A stretch of 64,000 nt of DNA from Bradyrhizobium sp. Arg816 (lineage in GTDB: Bacteria; Pseudomonadota; Alphaproteobacteria; Rhizobiales; Xanthobacteraceae), in NCBI RefSeq assembly GCF_029989365.1, contig NZ_JAPRAQ010000005.1:124001-188000 (forward strand), given 5' to 3'. The notes beneath the pieces were generated by a model that had not been told where the DNA came from, did not search any database, and saw only the letters and a program-made list of their open reading frames with translations. A program made the translations under genes and the position numbers. Shown here in pieces: positions 1 through 8,320 of the stretch (the first letter of the stretch is position 1; every line of letters begins with the position of its first letter).

Positions 1-132
1 GGCGCGGACGCAGTGCTCGCGGTGTTCAGCGTCGGCTCGCCGGAGGTGGCCGCCGCCAAGATAGACGTCAGCAAGACCTTTACCAACAAATACGTCGATC
101 AGGCCAAGAAGACCACGGGGAACGCCAAATAA
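1..132 (+). CDS. C-terminal fragment of an unidentified protein
   Basis: An open frame enters from the left edge and ends at TAA 130-132, giving the last 43 residues of a protein whose body is outside the window. The tail is alanine- and lysine-rich and ends TTGNAK. It has no recognisable motif, so no function is assigned. Reading continuously in frame 1 with GC-rich third positions supports it being coding. It lies 29 bp upstream of the next gene on the same strand. Confidence 0.55.
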   Translation, partial: GADAVLAVFSVGSPEVAAAKIDVSKTFTNKYVDQAKKTTGNAK

Positions 133-161
133 CTGACGCGAAGGCATTGTAATCAGGTGTC

Positions 162-866
162 ATGACGTCACTGGTCATTCATCGCGTCACGACGCTTGAT
201 CTTGCCGTGCGGCCGATCGCCTGGCCGTTTGCGGAGGAACGCCGCGCCGAAATTGCGGCGCATTTCGCCGAGAAGCAGCGCGAGCGGCCGAAGATGTGGA
301 ACGGCCGCGTCCTGCTCGGGCGCGATGCCGTGTTCACGGACGGCCATCTCGCCGCGACCTATTTCGAGACGGATTTCGCGAGCTTCCTCGCCTGGCGCGA
401 CTGGGGCTTTCCCGACAAGGCCGTGTTCAACGGTTTTGGCATGGGCGCGCTGCGCGCCTCGGATGGTGCCTTCATCATGGGCGAGATGGCGCAGCACACC
501 GCCAATGCGGGGCGCATCTATTTCCCCTCGGGCACGCCCGATCTGGACGACGTCAGTGACGGCGCGCTCGACATTCCTGGCAGTGTCATCCGCGAACTCG
601 GGGAAGAGACCGGCTTGACAGCGGCCGACTACCGGACCCAGCCGGACTGGCACTGCGTCGTCACCGGTCCGTCGATTGCAATGATTCAGATCATCAACCT
701 GGACATGCCGGGCGACGTGGCCCAGGCCCGGATCGAGGCCAATCTCGCCCGCGAAGCCGATCCGGAGTTGTCGGCCATTCATCTCGTGCGCGGGATGAGC
801 GATCTCACGCCGTCCATGCCGCGATTTGTCACGGCCTTCGTCGAGCAGCAGTTCGCGTCGCGCTGA
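162..866 (+). CDS. Nudix-like hydrolase with a half-conserved Nudix box
   Basis: A 234-residue protein. The second half of a Nudix box (REUxEExGU) is visible as RELGEETGL at about residues 147-155 and would carry the metal-binding glutamates. The first half (Gx5E) is not matched: the expected Gly and Glu positions are Asp and Leu. It has no signal peptide, so it is probably cytosolic. Nudix enzymes hydrolyse nucleoside diphosphates linked to other moieties; the substrate here cannot be inferred. It starts at ATG 162 and stands alone ahead of the Liv-type operon. The family call rests on this one motif. Confidence 0.65.
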   Translation: MTSLVIHRVTTLDLAVRPIAWPFAEERRAEIAAHFAEKQRERPKMWNGRVLLGRDAVFTDGHLAATYFETDFASFLAWRDWGFPDKAVFNGFGMGALRASDGAFIMGEMAQHTANAGRIYFPSGTPDLDDVSDGALDIPGSVIRELGEETGLTAADYRTQPDWHCVVTGPSIAMIQIINLDMPGDVAQARIEANLAREADPELSAIHLVRGMSDLTPSMPRFVTAFVEQQFASR

Positions 867-961
867 AGCGCGAGGCTTGACATCGCTGCGCCCAGCCCAT
901 GTGATGGGCCAAAAAGCAAAAGCAACAAGAATGCGATGCACAATCGTCCAGGGAGGTTTTG

Positions 962-2272
962 ATGCGCCTGCGCATGGCTGCCCGCTTGGTACGTGGGCTG
1001 TTGGTCGCGATATCAGCGACGGGCTTGATGGCTTCGGCTCAGGCTCAAGAGAAGAAGATCAAGATCGGCGTTGTTTTCGACCTGACCGGGCCTCTCGCGG
1101 GCGGTGGATCTGAGCTCGGCTATATCGGCGCAAAAATTATTCTCGACCATTTCGCCAAGACCGGCGTCGAGGGCTACAAGATCGAGGCGGTCTATGCCGA
1201 CGCGCAGAGCAAACCCGACATCGCCATCAACGAATCCGTCCGCCTGCTCGAGCAGGAGAAGGTGGACATGGTGCTCGGCTTCTTCTCCTCGGCGCAATGC
1301 GTGCCGGTCGCCGCCCGTGTCGAGCAGCTCAAGAAGTTCATGTGGATGACGACCTGCATCTCGTCGGCCGTGTTCAACGACAAGGGCTACAAATACGTTT
1401 TCCGCCCGCAGGCGAGCGGCGACCAGTTCGGCATGATGACGATGGATTTCATCGCGCAGAATGCCAAGGCGAAGTTCGACAAGGAGCCGAAGGACCTGCG
1501 CGTCGCCATCATCCACGAGGATGGCGCCTATGGCGTCGACGTCTCCAGGGGCAACGAGGCCGGCGCGAAGAAGGCGGGCTTCAACGTCGTGATGAAGGAG
1601 GGCTATTCGGCGACGGCGCCCGATCTCTCCGCGCTGGTGACCAAGCTGAAGCGTGCCAAGCCCGATGTCATTTTCCACACCGGCTACAACCCTGATATCA
1701 CGCTGCTGCTGCGCCAGGCCCGCGAGCAGGGGTTGAAGTTCGGAGCGCTCATGGGCCATGGCGCCGGCTACGGCGTCTACGAGAAGCTGAAAGAGGGGAT
1801 GGGGGCTGACGCCACCTACATCTTCAACACCGACCCGATCTCGATCTGGCTCGCCAACCAGAAGACCATGGATCCGAAGCTCCCGCCCGTCATCAAGATG
1901 GTCGGCGAGGAGTTCGACAAGATCAGGCCCGGCGTTGCCATCCGCTCGGCGCATGTCGGCATCGGCGCGTCCAACACTTACGTGTTCATGAGTGATGTGC
2001 TGCCGCGCGCGATCAAGAAGTATGGCGGCGTCGATCCCGACGCGCTGCGCAAGGCCGCGCTCGACACCGACATCCCCGAAGGCGGCACGATGCTCGGCTT
2101 CGGCGTCAAGTTCTACGGCGAGGGCACGCCGATGGCCGGGCAGAACGAGCGCTCGTTCCCAGTCGTGATCCAGTACATCGACGACAAATCCTCTGTGGTG
2201 TGGCCCAAGAGTCAGGCGCAGCGCGAGGCTGTGCTGCCGCTGCCGAAGGGCACCACCTACAGCAACCAGTAG
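962..2272 (+). CDS. ABC transporter substrate-binding protein, Leu/Ile/Val (LivK) type
   Basis: A 436-residue periplasmic binding protein. The N-terminus is a Sec signal (about residues 1-28, ending ASAQAQ), followed by KIGVVFDLTGPLAGGG, the typical start of type I Leu/Ile/Val-family binding proteins. ATG 962 is chosen because GGGAGG lies at 951-956; an in-frame TTG at 959 is less likely. It is the first gene of an operon with two ATPases and two permeases. It is clearly homologous to the orphan protein at 44346-45656 (shared segments QSKPD.AIN and YNPDITL.LRQAR). The ligand is unknown; this family also binds amides, urea and aromatic acids as well as branched-chain amino acids. Confidence 0.93.
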   Translation: MRLRMAARLVRGLLVAISATGLMASAQAQEKKIKIGVVFDLTGPLAGGGSELGYIGAKIILDHFAKTGVEGYKIEAVYADAQSKPDIAINESVRLLEQEKVDMVLGFFSSAQCVPVAARVEQLKKFMWMTTCISSAVFNDKGYKYVFRPQASGDQFGMMTMDFIAQNAKAKFDKEPKDLRVAIIHEDGAYGVDVSRGNEAGAKKAGFNVVMKEGYSATAPDLSALVTKLKRAKPDVIFHTGYNPDITLLLRQAREQGLKFGALMGHGAGYGVYEKLKEGMGADATYIFNTDPISIWLANQKTMDPKLPPVIKMVGEEFDKIRPGVAIRSAHVGIGASNTYVFMSDVLPRAIKKYGGVDPDALRKAALDTDIPEGGTMLGFGVKFYGEGTPMAGQNERSFPVVIQYIDDKSSVVWPKSQAQREAVLPLPKGTTYSNQ

Positions 2273-2287
2273 CGGCGGAGCAGGGCG

Positions 2288-3055
2288 GTGCTGGAAGTCA
2301 GCGGGCTGGTGAAGCGGTTTGGTGGCTTCACCGCCGTCAACAACGTGTCGTTTCGGGTCGATCAGGGCGAGATCCTCGGTCTGATCGGCCCCAACGGCTC
2401 GGGCAAGAGCACGATCTTCAACATGCTCTCCGGCACGCTGGCGCCGACATCCGGCTCGATCCTGTTCGGCGGCGCCGAGATCGCAGGGCTTGCGCCGCAC
2501 CGGATCATCAACAGCGGCATCGGCCGCACCTTCCAGATTCCGCGGCCGTTCCGACGCCTGACAATCTTCGAGAATGTCGCCCTGGCCGGCTTCTACGGCC
2601 AGGGCCGCCACAGTCGTGCCAGGGCGGAGGAGGCGGCCGAGCGGTCACTTGCGATGGTGGGCTTGCCGACCGATCGCCATGCCAGCGTCGATGGCCTGGG
2701 CGCAGCCGGCCTGAAGAAGCTCGAATTGGCGAAGGCGCTCGCCACCGCGCCAAAACTGCTGCTTGCCGACGAGAGCCTCGGTGGTCTCGACGAGACCGAG
2801 ATGGACCAGGCGGCCGACATGCTGCGCAACATCCGCGACGAGCTCGGCATCACCATCATCTGGGTCGAGCACATCATGGGTGTGCTGATGCGCGTCGTCG
2901 ACCGCGTGATGGTGCTCGATCACGGCGAGAAGATCTCGGAAGGGTTGCCCAGCGCGGTTGCCGGCGACCCGCGCGTCATCGAGGTCTATCTCGGCACTGA
3001 TGCCGAGACCACGCAGGCCGCGGCGGCGGAAGCGCGCCGCCGCTCGGGAGGCTAG
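2288..3055 (+). CDS. livG: ABC transporter ATP-binding protein, LivG type
   Basis: A 255-residue cytosolic ATPase that would energise the neighbouring LivH/LivM channel. Walker A is GPNGSGKST (residues 34-42) and Walker B ends LLLADE (about 157-162). The C-loop is strongly altered: where LSGGQ-type residues are expected, the protein reads GLGAAGLKKLELAKA (about 137-150). The start is GTG 2288, 15 bp after the binding-protein stop, and it is followed 3 bp later by the LivF-type gene. Use of livG reflects family only; the substrate is not shown by sequence. Confidence 0.9.
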   Translation: MLEVSGLVKRFGGFTAVNNVSFRVDQGEILGLIGPNGSGKSTIFNMLSGTLAPTSGSILFGGAEIAGLAPHRIINSGIGRTFQIPRPFRRLTIFENVALAGFYGQGRHSRARAEEAAERSLAMVGLPTDRHASVDGLGAAGLKKLELAKALATAPKLLLADESLGGLDETEMDQAADMLRNIRDELGITIIWVEHIMGVLMRVVDRVMVLDHGEKISEGLPSAVAGDPRVIEVYLGTDAETTQAAAAEARRRSGG

Positions 3056-3058
3056 ACG

Positions 3059-3763
3059 ATGCTGGAGCTTCGTTCGGTCAGCGCGGGTTACGGCACGTTC
3101 CAGGCGCTGTTCGACGTCGATCTCGACGTGAGGGCGGGCGAGGCCGTCGGCGTCATCGGTCCGAACGGCGCCGGCAAGACCACCCTGATGCGCGTCATCT
3201 CCGGCCTGATCCGTCCCACGCGCGGGTCGATCAGGATGGAGGGCGTCGACGTCGTGGCGACGCCGCCGCACAAGATCGTCAGCCTCGGCATCGCGCATGT
3301 GCCGGAGAACCGGCGGCTGTTTCCGCAGCTCACGGTCGACGACAATCTCAAGATGGGCGCCTTCATGAAGGAGGCGCGCGGCCACTATGCCGAGCGGCTG
3401 GATGTCGTGTTCGACCTGTTTCCGCGCCTGAAGGAGCGCCGCCACCAGATGGCCGGCACCATGTCCGGCGGCGAGCAGCAGATGTGCGCGATCGGCCGCG
3501 CGCTGATGTCGAATCCAAAACTTCTGCTGCTCGACGAGCCGTCGGCGGGGCTGGCGCCGGTCGTGGTGCAGCAAGTGTTCGAGCTGGTGAAGCGGATCCG
3601 CGCCCGCGGCCTGACGGTGCTGATCGTCGAGCAGAACGTGCAGCAGGTGCTGAAAGTGGTTGATCGCGCCTATCTGATCGAGGCGGGCACGATCCGGGCA
3701 TCCGGCACCTCGGCCGAGATGCTGGCGAGTGACACGGTCAAGGAAGCTTATCTCGGGGTGTGA
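3059..3763 (+). CDS. livF: ABC transporter ATP-binding protein, LivF type
   Basis: A 234-residue ATPase, the normal LivF length. Walker A is GPNGAGKTT (residues 34-42), the C-loop is a canonical MSGGEQQ, and Walker B is [13 protein letters not shown]. It would pair with the upstream LivG-type ATPase as a heterodimer. Its canonical C-loop contrasts with the degenerate one in LivG, so one composite ATP site could be weak. Its TGA overlaps the ATG of the permease that follows (TGATG at 3761-3765), indicating translational coupling. Confidence 0.94.
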   Translation: MLELRSVSAGYGTFQALFDVDLDVRAGEAVGVIGPNGAGKTTLMRVISGLIRPTRGSIRMEGVDVVATPPHKIVSLGIAHVPENRRLFPQLTVDDNLKMGAFMKEARGHYAERLDVVFDLFPRLKERRHQMAGTMSGGEQQMCAIGRALMSNPKLLLLDEPSAGLAPVVVQQVFELVKRIRARGLTVLIVEQNVQQVLKVVDRAYLIEAGTIRASGTSAEMLASDTVKEAYLGV

Positions 3764-4650
3764 TGGGCATGCAGGCGTTCCTGGACATATTCGACATCTA
3801 CCTGCTGGAGGCCGTGATCAACGGCATCCTGCTCGGCGGCGTGCTGGCACTGCTCGCGCTCGGGCTCAATTTGATCTTTGGCGTCATCGACGTGACCTGG
3901 ATCTGCTACGCGGAGCTGGTGATGATCGGCATGTACGCCATGTATTTCATCGTGCAGTATTACGGCCTCAGCTACTTCATCGCAGCGCCGTTCACCATTT
4001 TGCTCGTCGCGATCCTCGGCGCCGCGCTGCACTACCTCGTGATCGCGCCGCTGCTCACCGCGCCGCCGATCAACCAGCTGCTTGCGACAGGCGGGGTGCT
4101 GTTCGTGCTCCAGAGCTTTGCCACCGTCGCCTTCGGCATCGACTTCCGCAATCTCGGCATCCGCCTGCCGGTGCTCGCCTTCGGCGACATGAATTTCAGC
4201 TACGCGCGGCTGCTGTCTTTTCTGGCCGCGCTGGTCGGCATGGTCGCAGTGTACCTGTTCATGACCCGCACCTTCACCGGCACCGCGATCCGCGCCATCT
4301 CCCAGGATCGGCAGATCATGGCGCTGATGGGCGTCGACACGAAGAGAATGTATCTCATCACCTCCGCGCTCGGCGGCGCGCTGGCTGGGCTCGCCGCTTG
4401 CCTGCTGGTGCTGCAATACGACGTGCATCCCTTCGTCGGCCTCTCCTTCGGACCGATCACCTTCCTGATCTGCGTGCTCGGGGGGCTCGGCAATTTCATC
4501 GGCGGCTTCATCGCCGCCTTCGTGTTCGCCGAGATCATCTCGCTCGGCGGCCTGTTCTCCGATCTCGAATGGGGTTACGTGCTCGCCTTCGCCTTCTTCA
4601 TCGTCATGATGTTCATCCGGCCCGCGGGCCTGCTTGCGAGGCGCCGATGA
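3763..4650 (+). CDS. livH: ABC transporter permease, LivH type
   Basis: A 295-residue inner-membrane protein with about eight hydrophobic segments. It carries typical LivH features: an N-terminal GILLGGVLALLALGLNLIFG stretch and a C-terminal LGGLGNFIGGFIAAFVFAEI segment. ATG 3763 overlaps the livF stop; a GTG at 3760 is also in frame but less likely. The stop TGA 4648-4650 overlaps the next permease start. It would form the channel together with the LivM-type partner. Confidence 0.93.
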   Translation: MGMQAFLDIFDIYLLEAVINGILLGGVLALLALGLNLIFGVIDVTWICYAELVMIGMYAMYFIVQYYGLSYFIAAPFTILLVAILGAALHYLVIAPLLTAPPINQLLATGGVLFVLQSFATVAFGIDFRNLGIRLPVLAFGDMNFSYARLLSFLAALVGMVAVYLFMTRTFTGTAIRAISQDRQIMALMGVDTKRMYLITSALGGALAGLAACLLVLQYDVHPFVGLSFGPITFLICVLGGLGNFIGGFIAAFVFAEIISLGGLFSDLEWGYVLAFAFFIVMMFIRPAGLLARRR

Positions 4651-5666
4651 TCGGGCAGGGCCGGCTTGCGGCGTGGGCGGTGGGGCTGGCGGCGCTGGTC
4701 GCGCTGCCCTTCCTCTATCGCGACCCCTATCATCTGCACATTCTGGTGCTGATCCTGATCTGGTCGTTCGCCTACACGTCCTGGTCGATGATGGGACGGT
4801 TCGGCCTCGTCTCGCTCGGCCATGGCGGCTTCATGGGGATCGGCGCCTACGTCACCGCGCTGCTGTGGAATCATCTGGGCTGGTCGCCCTGGATCGGTAT
4901 TCCCATCAGCATGGTTGCGGCGGGTGCGCTGGCGCTGATCGTCGGCTATCCCTGCTTCCGCTTCCGCATCACCGGACATTATTTCGTGCTGGTGACGCTG
5001 GCGCTATCAGGCATCGTGCTCCAGGTCATCACGGCGACGCGCGACTACACCGGCGGCTCGCTCGGCTATACGCCAAATCGGGCCTCGGGCAACAAGCTGC
5101 TGGCGCTGCAATTCGACGACAAGACGACCTGGTATCTGATCGCGCTCGGGGTCTGGCTTTTCGGCATCGTGGTCTGGCACTGGGTCGACCGCAGCATGGC
5201 TCGCTATGCGCTGGAGGCGATCTCGGAGGACGAGGATGCCGCGGCCGCCGCCGGTGTCGATGTCACCGCGGAGAAGCTGAAAATCACGCTGCTCAGTGCG
5301 GTGATGACGGCGCTGGCCGGCGCAATCTACTGCCAGTACCAGATGTTCATCACCCCAGACACCGTCAGCGGCATCGCGGTGTCGCTCCAGATGGTGTTCG
5401 CGGCCATCGTCGGCGGCCTGTTCGTCTCGCTCGGCCCGACCTTTGGCGCTGTCATCACCATTCTGCTGGCGGAAACCCTGCGTATCGGCTTCGGCACCAA
5501 GGCGGTCGGCTGGGACAACCTCGTCTATGGCGTGCTGCTGGTCCTTTTCATCATATTCCTTCCCAAGGGCATCCTTGGTAGCCTGCTCGACCGATTGAAG
5601 CCGCAACGCAAGGTGCCCCGCGCTCATGAGCAAGAAGCCGTCCAAATCGCTCGCCCAGGAACTTGA
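4647..5666 (+). CDS. livM: ABC transporter permease, LivM type
   Basis: A 339-residue inner-membrane protein starting at ATG 4647, overlapping the livH stop. LivM hallmarks include the early SLGHGGFMGIGAYVTA segment and the ITLLSAVMTALAGAIYCQYQ segment. The final 40 or so bases encode a charged tail and overlap the start of the PPK2 gene in another frame. It completes a five-gene binding protein/ATPase/ATPase/permease/permease set. Confidence 0.92.
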   Translation: MIGQGRLAAWAVGLAALVALPFLYRDPYHLHILVLILIWSFAYTSWSMMGRFGLVSLGHGGFMGIGAYVTALLWNHLGWSPWIGIPISMVAAGALALIVGYPCFRFRITGHYFVLVTLALSGIVLQVITATRDYTGGSLGYTPNRASGNKLLALQFDDKTTWYLIALGVWLFGIVVWHWVDRSMARYALEAISEDEDAAAAAGVDVTAEKLKITLLSAVMTALAGAIYCQYQMFITPDTVSGIAVSLQMVFAAIVGGLFVSLGPTFGAVITILLAETLRIGFGTKAVGWDNLVYGVLLVLFIIFLPKGILGSLLDRLKPQRKVPRAHEQEAVQIARPGT

Positions 5667-6549
5667 CCGCTACATCACGCCGTTCCGTTACGACGGATCG
5701 GGCAAGTTTCACCTCAAGGATTACAAGACCAACGAGAAGGGCGATCTCGACAAGGAGAAGGCGCAGGAGATTCTCGACGCCAACAAGAAGCGGATGATCG
5801 AGTTTCAAGAGAAGCTCTACGCTCAGGACCGCTGGTCGGTGCTGATCGTGCTCCAGGCCATGGACGCCGCCGGCAAGGATTCTGCGATCAAGGCGATCTT
5901 CGAGGGCATCAACCCGCAGGGTTGCGAGGTCCATGCTTTCAAGGCGCCGAGCACCAAGGAGCTCGATCACGATTTCCTCTGGCGCCACGCGATCGCGCTG
6001 CCCGAGCGCGGCCATATCGGCATCTTCAACCGCTCCCATTACGAGGAGTGCCTGGTCACGCGGGTGCACCCGGAGATTCTCGCCAGGCAGAAGCTGCCGC
6101 AAAGACTCGTCACCAAGAACATCTGGAAGGAGCGGTTCGAGGACATCTCCGCCTTCGAGCGCCATCTCAGCCGCAACGGCACGGTGGTTCTGAAATTCTT
6201 CCTCAATCTATCCAAGGAGGAGCAGCGCGAGCGCTTCCTTGAGCGGCTCGAGGAACCGGCCAAGCAGTGGAAATTCTCGATGGACGACATCAAGGAGCGC
6301 GCGCTGTGGCCGCGCTACCAGGCGGTCTATCAGGACATCGTCCGGCATACGGCGACGTCGCATGCGCCCTGGTATGTCGTGCCGGCCGACCACAAATGGT
6401 TTGCCCGCGTCGTGATCGGCTCGGCGATCGTCGCGGCGCTCGAAAAGCTCGACCTGCGCTTTCCCCGCGCCGACAAGGCCTCGCTTGGCGAATTCGACGA
6501 GGTGCGCAAGGCGCTGGAGCGGGAGGGGAAGGGGAGCGGGAAGCGGTGA
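5626..6549 (+). CDS. polyphosphate kinase 2 family protein
   Basis: A 307-residue cytosolic enzyme of the PPK2 family, which moves phosphate between polyphosphate and nucleotides. The P-loop-like segment is QAMDAAGKDS (residues 77-86) and the Walker B region is HIGIFNRSHYEE (130-141); NPQGC and HDFLWR are also typical. The pattern resembles the polyphosphate:nucleotide phosphotransferase subgroup, but preference for AMP, ADP or GDP cannot be read from it. ATG 5626 lies 41 bp inside the end of livM, so it is translated from the transporter mRNA and is the last gene of that operon. The functional link to transport is unclear. Confidence 0.92.
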   Translation: MSKKPSKSLAQELDRYITPFRYDGSGKFHLKDYKTNEKGDLDKEKAQEILDANKKRMIEFQEKLYAQDRWSVLIVLQAMDAAGKDSAIKAIFEGINPQGCEVHAFKAPSTKELDHDFLWRHAIALPERGHIGIFNRSHYEECLVTRVHPEILARQKLPQRLVTKNIWKERFEDISAFERHLSRNGTVVLKFFLNLSKEEQRERFLERLEEPAKQWKFSMDDIKERALWPRYQAVYQDIVRHTATSHAPWYVVPADHKWFARVVIGSAIVAALEKLDLRFPRADKASLGEFDEVRKALEREGKGSGKR

Positions 6550-6560
6550 ATTTTCTTCGC

Positions 6561-6704
6561 CTCTCCCCGCTTGCGGAGAGAAGCCGGAATGCGCGCGCAG
6601 CGCGGATTCCGGGTGAGGGGGAGTCTCCGCGAGTTCGACCGTCACTATTTTTGCGGAAGCAGCCCCTCACCCTGACCCTCTCCCCGTAAGAACGGGGAGA
6701 GGGG
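6561..6704 (+). repeat. GC-rich palindromic intergenic repeat element, likely bidirectional terminator
   Basis: The gap between the convergent ppk2-family and MBL-fold genes is a nest of inverted repeats. A first hairpin is built on CTCTCC/GGAGAG (6561-6580), a second on CCGGAAT/ATTCCGG, and a perfect 12-bp hairpin has arms 6676-6687 and 6692-6703 with loop AAGA. The motifs GGTGAGGGG and CCCCTCACC face each other inside the element. The same architecture recurs at 41281-41482. The position between two 3' ends suits transcription termination on both strands. Confidence 0.7.
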
Positions 6705-6715
6705 AAGAATCGGTC

Positions 6716-7600
6716 TCAATACCCGCGGCCCCACCAGTAGCAGAAGCGCTCGACATTGGCGGGAAGGGCGGTCTCGTAATTCGCCCATTTCTCGTATTTC
6801 GGCAGCTTCACTTCCTTCATCGCGGTGTCGAAGCATTTGCCGGCATCGGCGGCCTTCTTTACCTCTGCGGACAGATCTTCCATGTAGGCGATGTCGTCCT
6901 CGACGTCCTTCTTGGTGCCGAGGCGCCCGCCGGCATAGGGATGGCCGGGGATCATCCGGTCCCAGTCGAGCGACGCCAGCTTCTTCAGCGAGGCGATATA
7001 TTCCAACGGCGACGCATTGTCGGGGATGTTGCGGAACTGCACCGACTCGATCGGCGCGAAGTCGACGACGAAGACGATCTTCTCCTTCGGCAGCCGCATC
7101 ACCAGCGAATTGTCGGAATGGTTGCGGCCGACATAGTTCAGCTCCAGCGTGGTGCCGCCGAGGGTGATGCTCTTTTTGTCGTCGATCACCTGGTCCGGCA
7201 TCACGACATCGGCGAGCAGCGCATTCTGCTTCTTCAGCTCGAGCAGGCGCTCCTTGGTCCGCCGATGCGCGATGAAGGTCGCGCCGAGATCCTTGAAAGG
7301 CTGGCCGCCGGCGATGTGGTCGTAATGGTGGTGGCTGTAAATGACGTATTTGATCGGCTTGTCGGTGACGGCCTTGATGGCGTCGATATAGGGCTTTGCC
7401 GGACGCAAATACGAGATCGGGTCGGTCGCGATCACGCCCTGCGGCGTCACGATGAACATCGACTGATGACCGCCATAGCGGAAGACGTAGACGTTCTCGG
7501 TGCCGTCGACCTTCTTGGTCGAGGTCTGCGGCGGGGTCTGCGCGAAGGCTGATCCAGTCAGGAGGGCCGCGACAGCGGCGATGCAAAGTAATGCTTTCAT
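6716..7600 (-). CDS. exported metallo-beta-lactamase-fold hydrolase
   Basis: A 294-residue protein with a Sec signal (MKALLCIAAVAALLTGSAFA, residues 1-20), so it acts in the periplasm or outside. The metal site is complete: H90-x-H92-x-D94-H95 (SHHHYDH), H161 in GRNHSDNS, an Asp near 180 (VVDF) and H220 in IPGH. The start at 7600 is preferred over the longer frame from 7747 because it begins exactly at the signal peptide. The substrate is unknown; an antibiotic-hydrolysing role is not implied, since most MBL-fold proteins are not beta-lactamases. Confidence 0.9.
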   Translation of the reverse strand: MKALLCIAAVAALLTGSAFAQTPPQTSTKKVDGTENVYVFRYGGHQSMFIVTPQGVIATDPISYLRPAKPYIDAIKAVTDKPIKYVIYSHHHYDHIAGGQPFKDLGATFIAHRRTKERLLELKKQNALLADVVMPDQVIDDKKSITLGGTTLELNYVGRNHSDNSLVMRLPKEKIVFVVDFAPIESVQFRNIPDNASPLEYIASLKKLASLDWDRMIPGHPYAGGRLGTKKDVEDDIAYMEDLSAEVKKAADAGKCFDTAMKEVKLPKYEKWANYETALPANVERFCYWWGRGY

Positions 7601-8320
7601 GTCTGGCTTTCTGGAAAAGGATGGAATGCGAAAGGCGAATGGACTCTCTGACACAAACGCGGCAGGAGGGAATTTATTCCCTGATCCATTGCGACCAATC
7701 TGTCTCGGTGGGAGGGAACACGTCCGCAAATGTGATACCGGCACCATTGATCCTGCTTGACAGTCTTATGTCACGGGAGGAGCATGGTGTTGGTCGCAAA
7801 CAAGCGACGCGTCCACCTCAGAGCAAGGGGAGGTCTATGAGTCCACCTCCGCAGATCCAGCCGCGTTAAGTGCGATGGAGCTCGTTCGGATTATCGCATA
7901 GCGGCAGAAACCGCGAACGGCACGCCGGGTCAAGGTTTAGCGGGCTGCATCAGTGAGGCAAAGCCCCTACCTTCCCGGCGCCTGTATTTTGCATCACACC
8001 GATCGTGTCGGATGGCCGTGATGCGGCCGCCATGACAGGCGCTTTGACATCCTGCTTTCTCCTCCTCCTCGCCGTCATTCCGGGCCGACTCCCGGAATGA
8101 CGGGAGGGTTTTGTTGTGCGCATCGCACATCGGCTGATGTTCGGACGCGCGGAGCCGACGGTTCCCGTTCCTGCACTGCGGCAAATGCCAAGAGAATGTC
8201 GCCTCGTTGGCCAACTTCCGACACAGCGCCGGGGCGAATAGCGTCGATCCGACATGATGCAGTGCTTCGGCGGCGACAGTCCCGACTCCGCCGGCGCATG
8301 CACTTTTCCAGGGAATCCTC
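7601..8320. other. 720-bp intergenic region between divergent genes
   Basis: It lies between the 5' ends of the MBL-fold gene and the MscS-family gene, so it should hold both promoters. Open frames here (for example on the minus strand near 7930-8475) have no family features and run into the channel gene, so I do not call them. The only clear structure is the hairpin at 8072-8103. Confidence 0.6.
8072..8103. repeat. 13-bp palindromic repeat (REP-like hairpin)
   Basis: Perfect inverted repeat with arms CCGTCATTCCGGG (8072-8084) and CCCGGAATGACGG (8091-8103) around a 6-nt loop. Palindromes of this CCGTCATTCCGGG type are commonly dispersed between genes in rhizobial genomes. It lies between divergent promoters, so termination is not its obvious role. 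Confidence 0.7.

Noticed and set aside
168..2611. Long minus-strand open frames at 168-941 and 1013-2611
   Set aside because: They lie antisense to the Nudix-like, binding-protein and LivG genes, are rich in Arg/His/Ala from GC bias and show no domain; frame shadows.
6716..7600. Antibiotic-resistance beta-lactamase
   Set aside because: It has the metallo-beta-lactamase fold, but the surrounding sequence matches general MBL-fold hydrolases; nothing indicates antibiotic cleavage.
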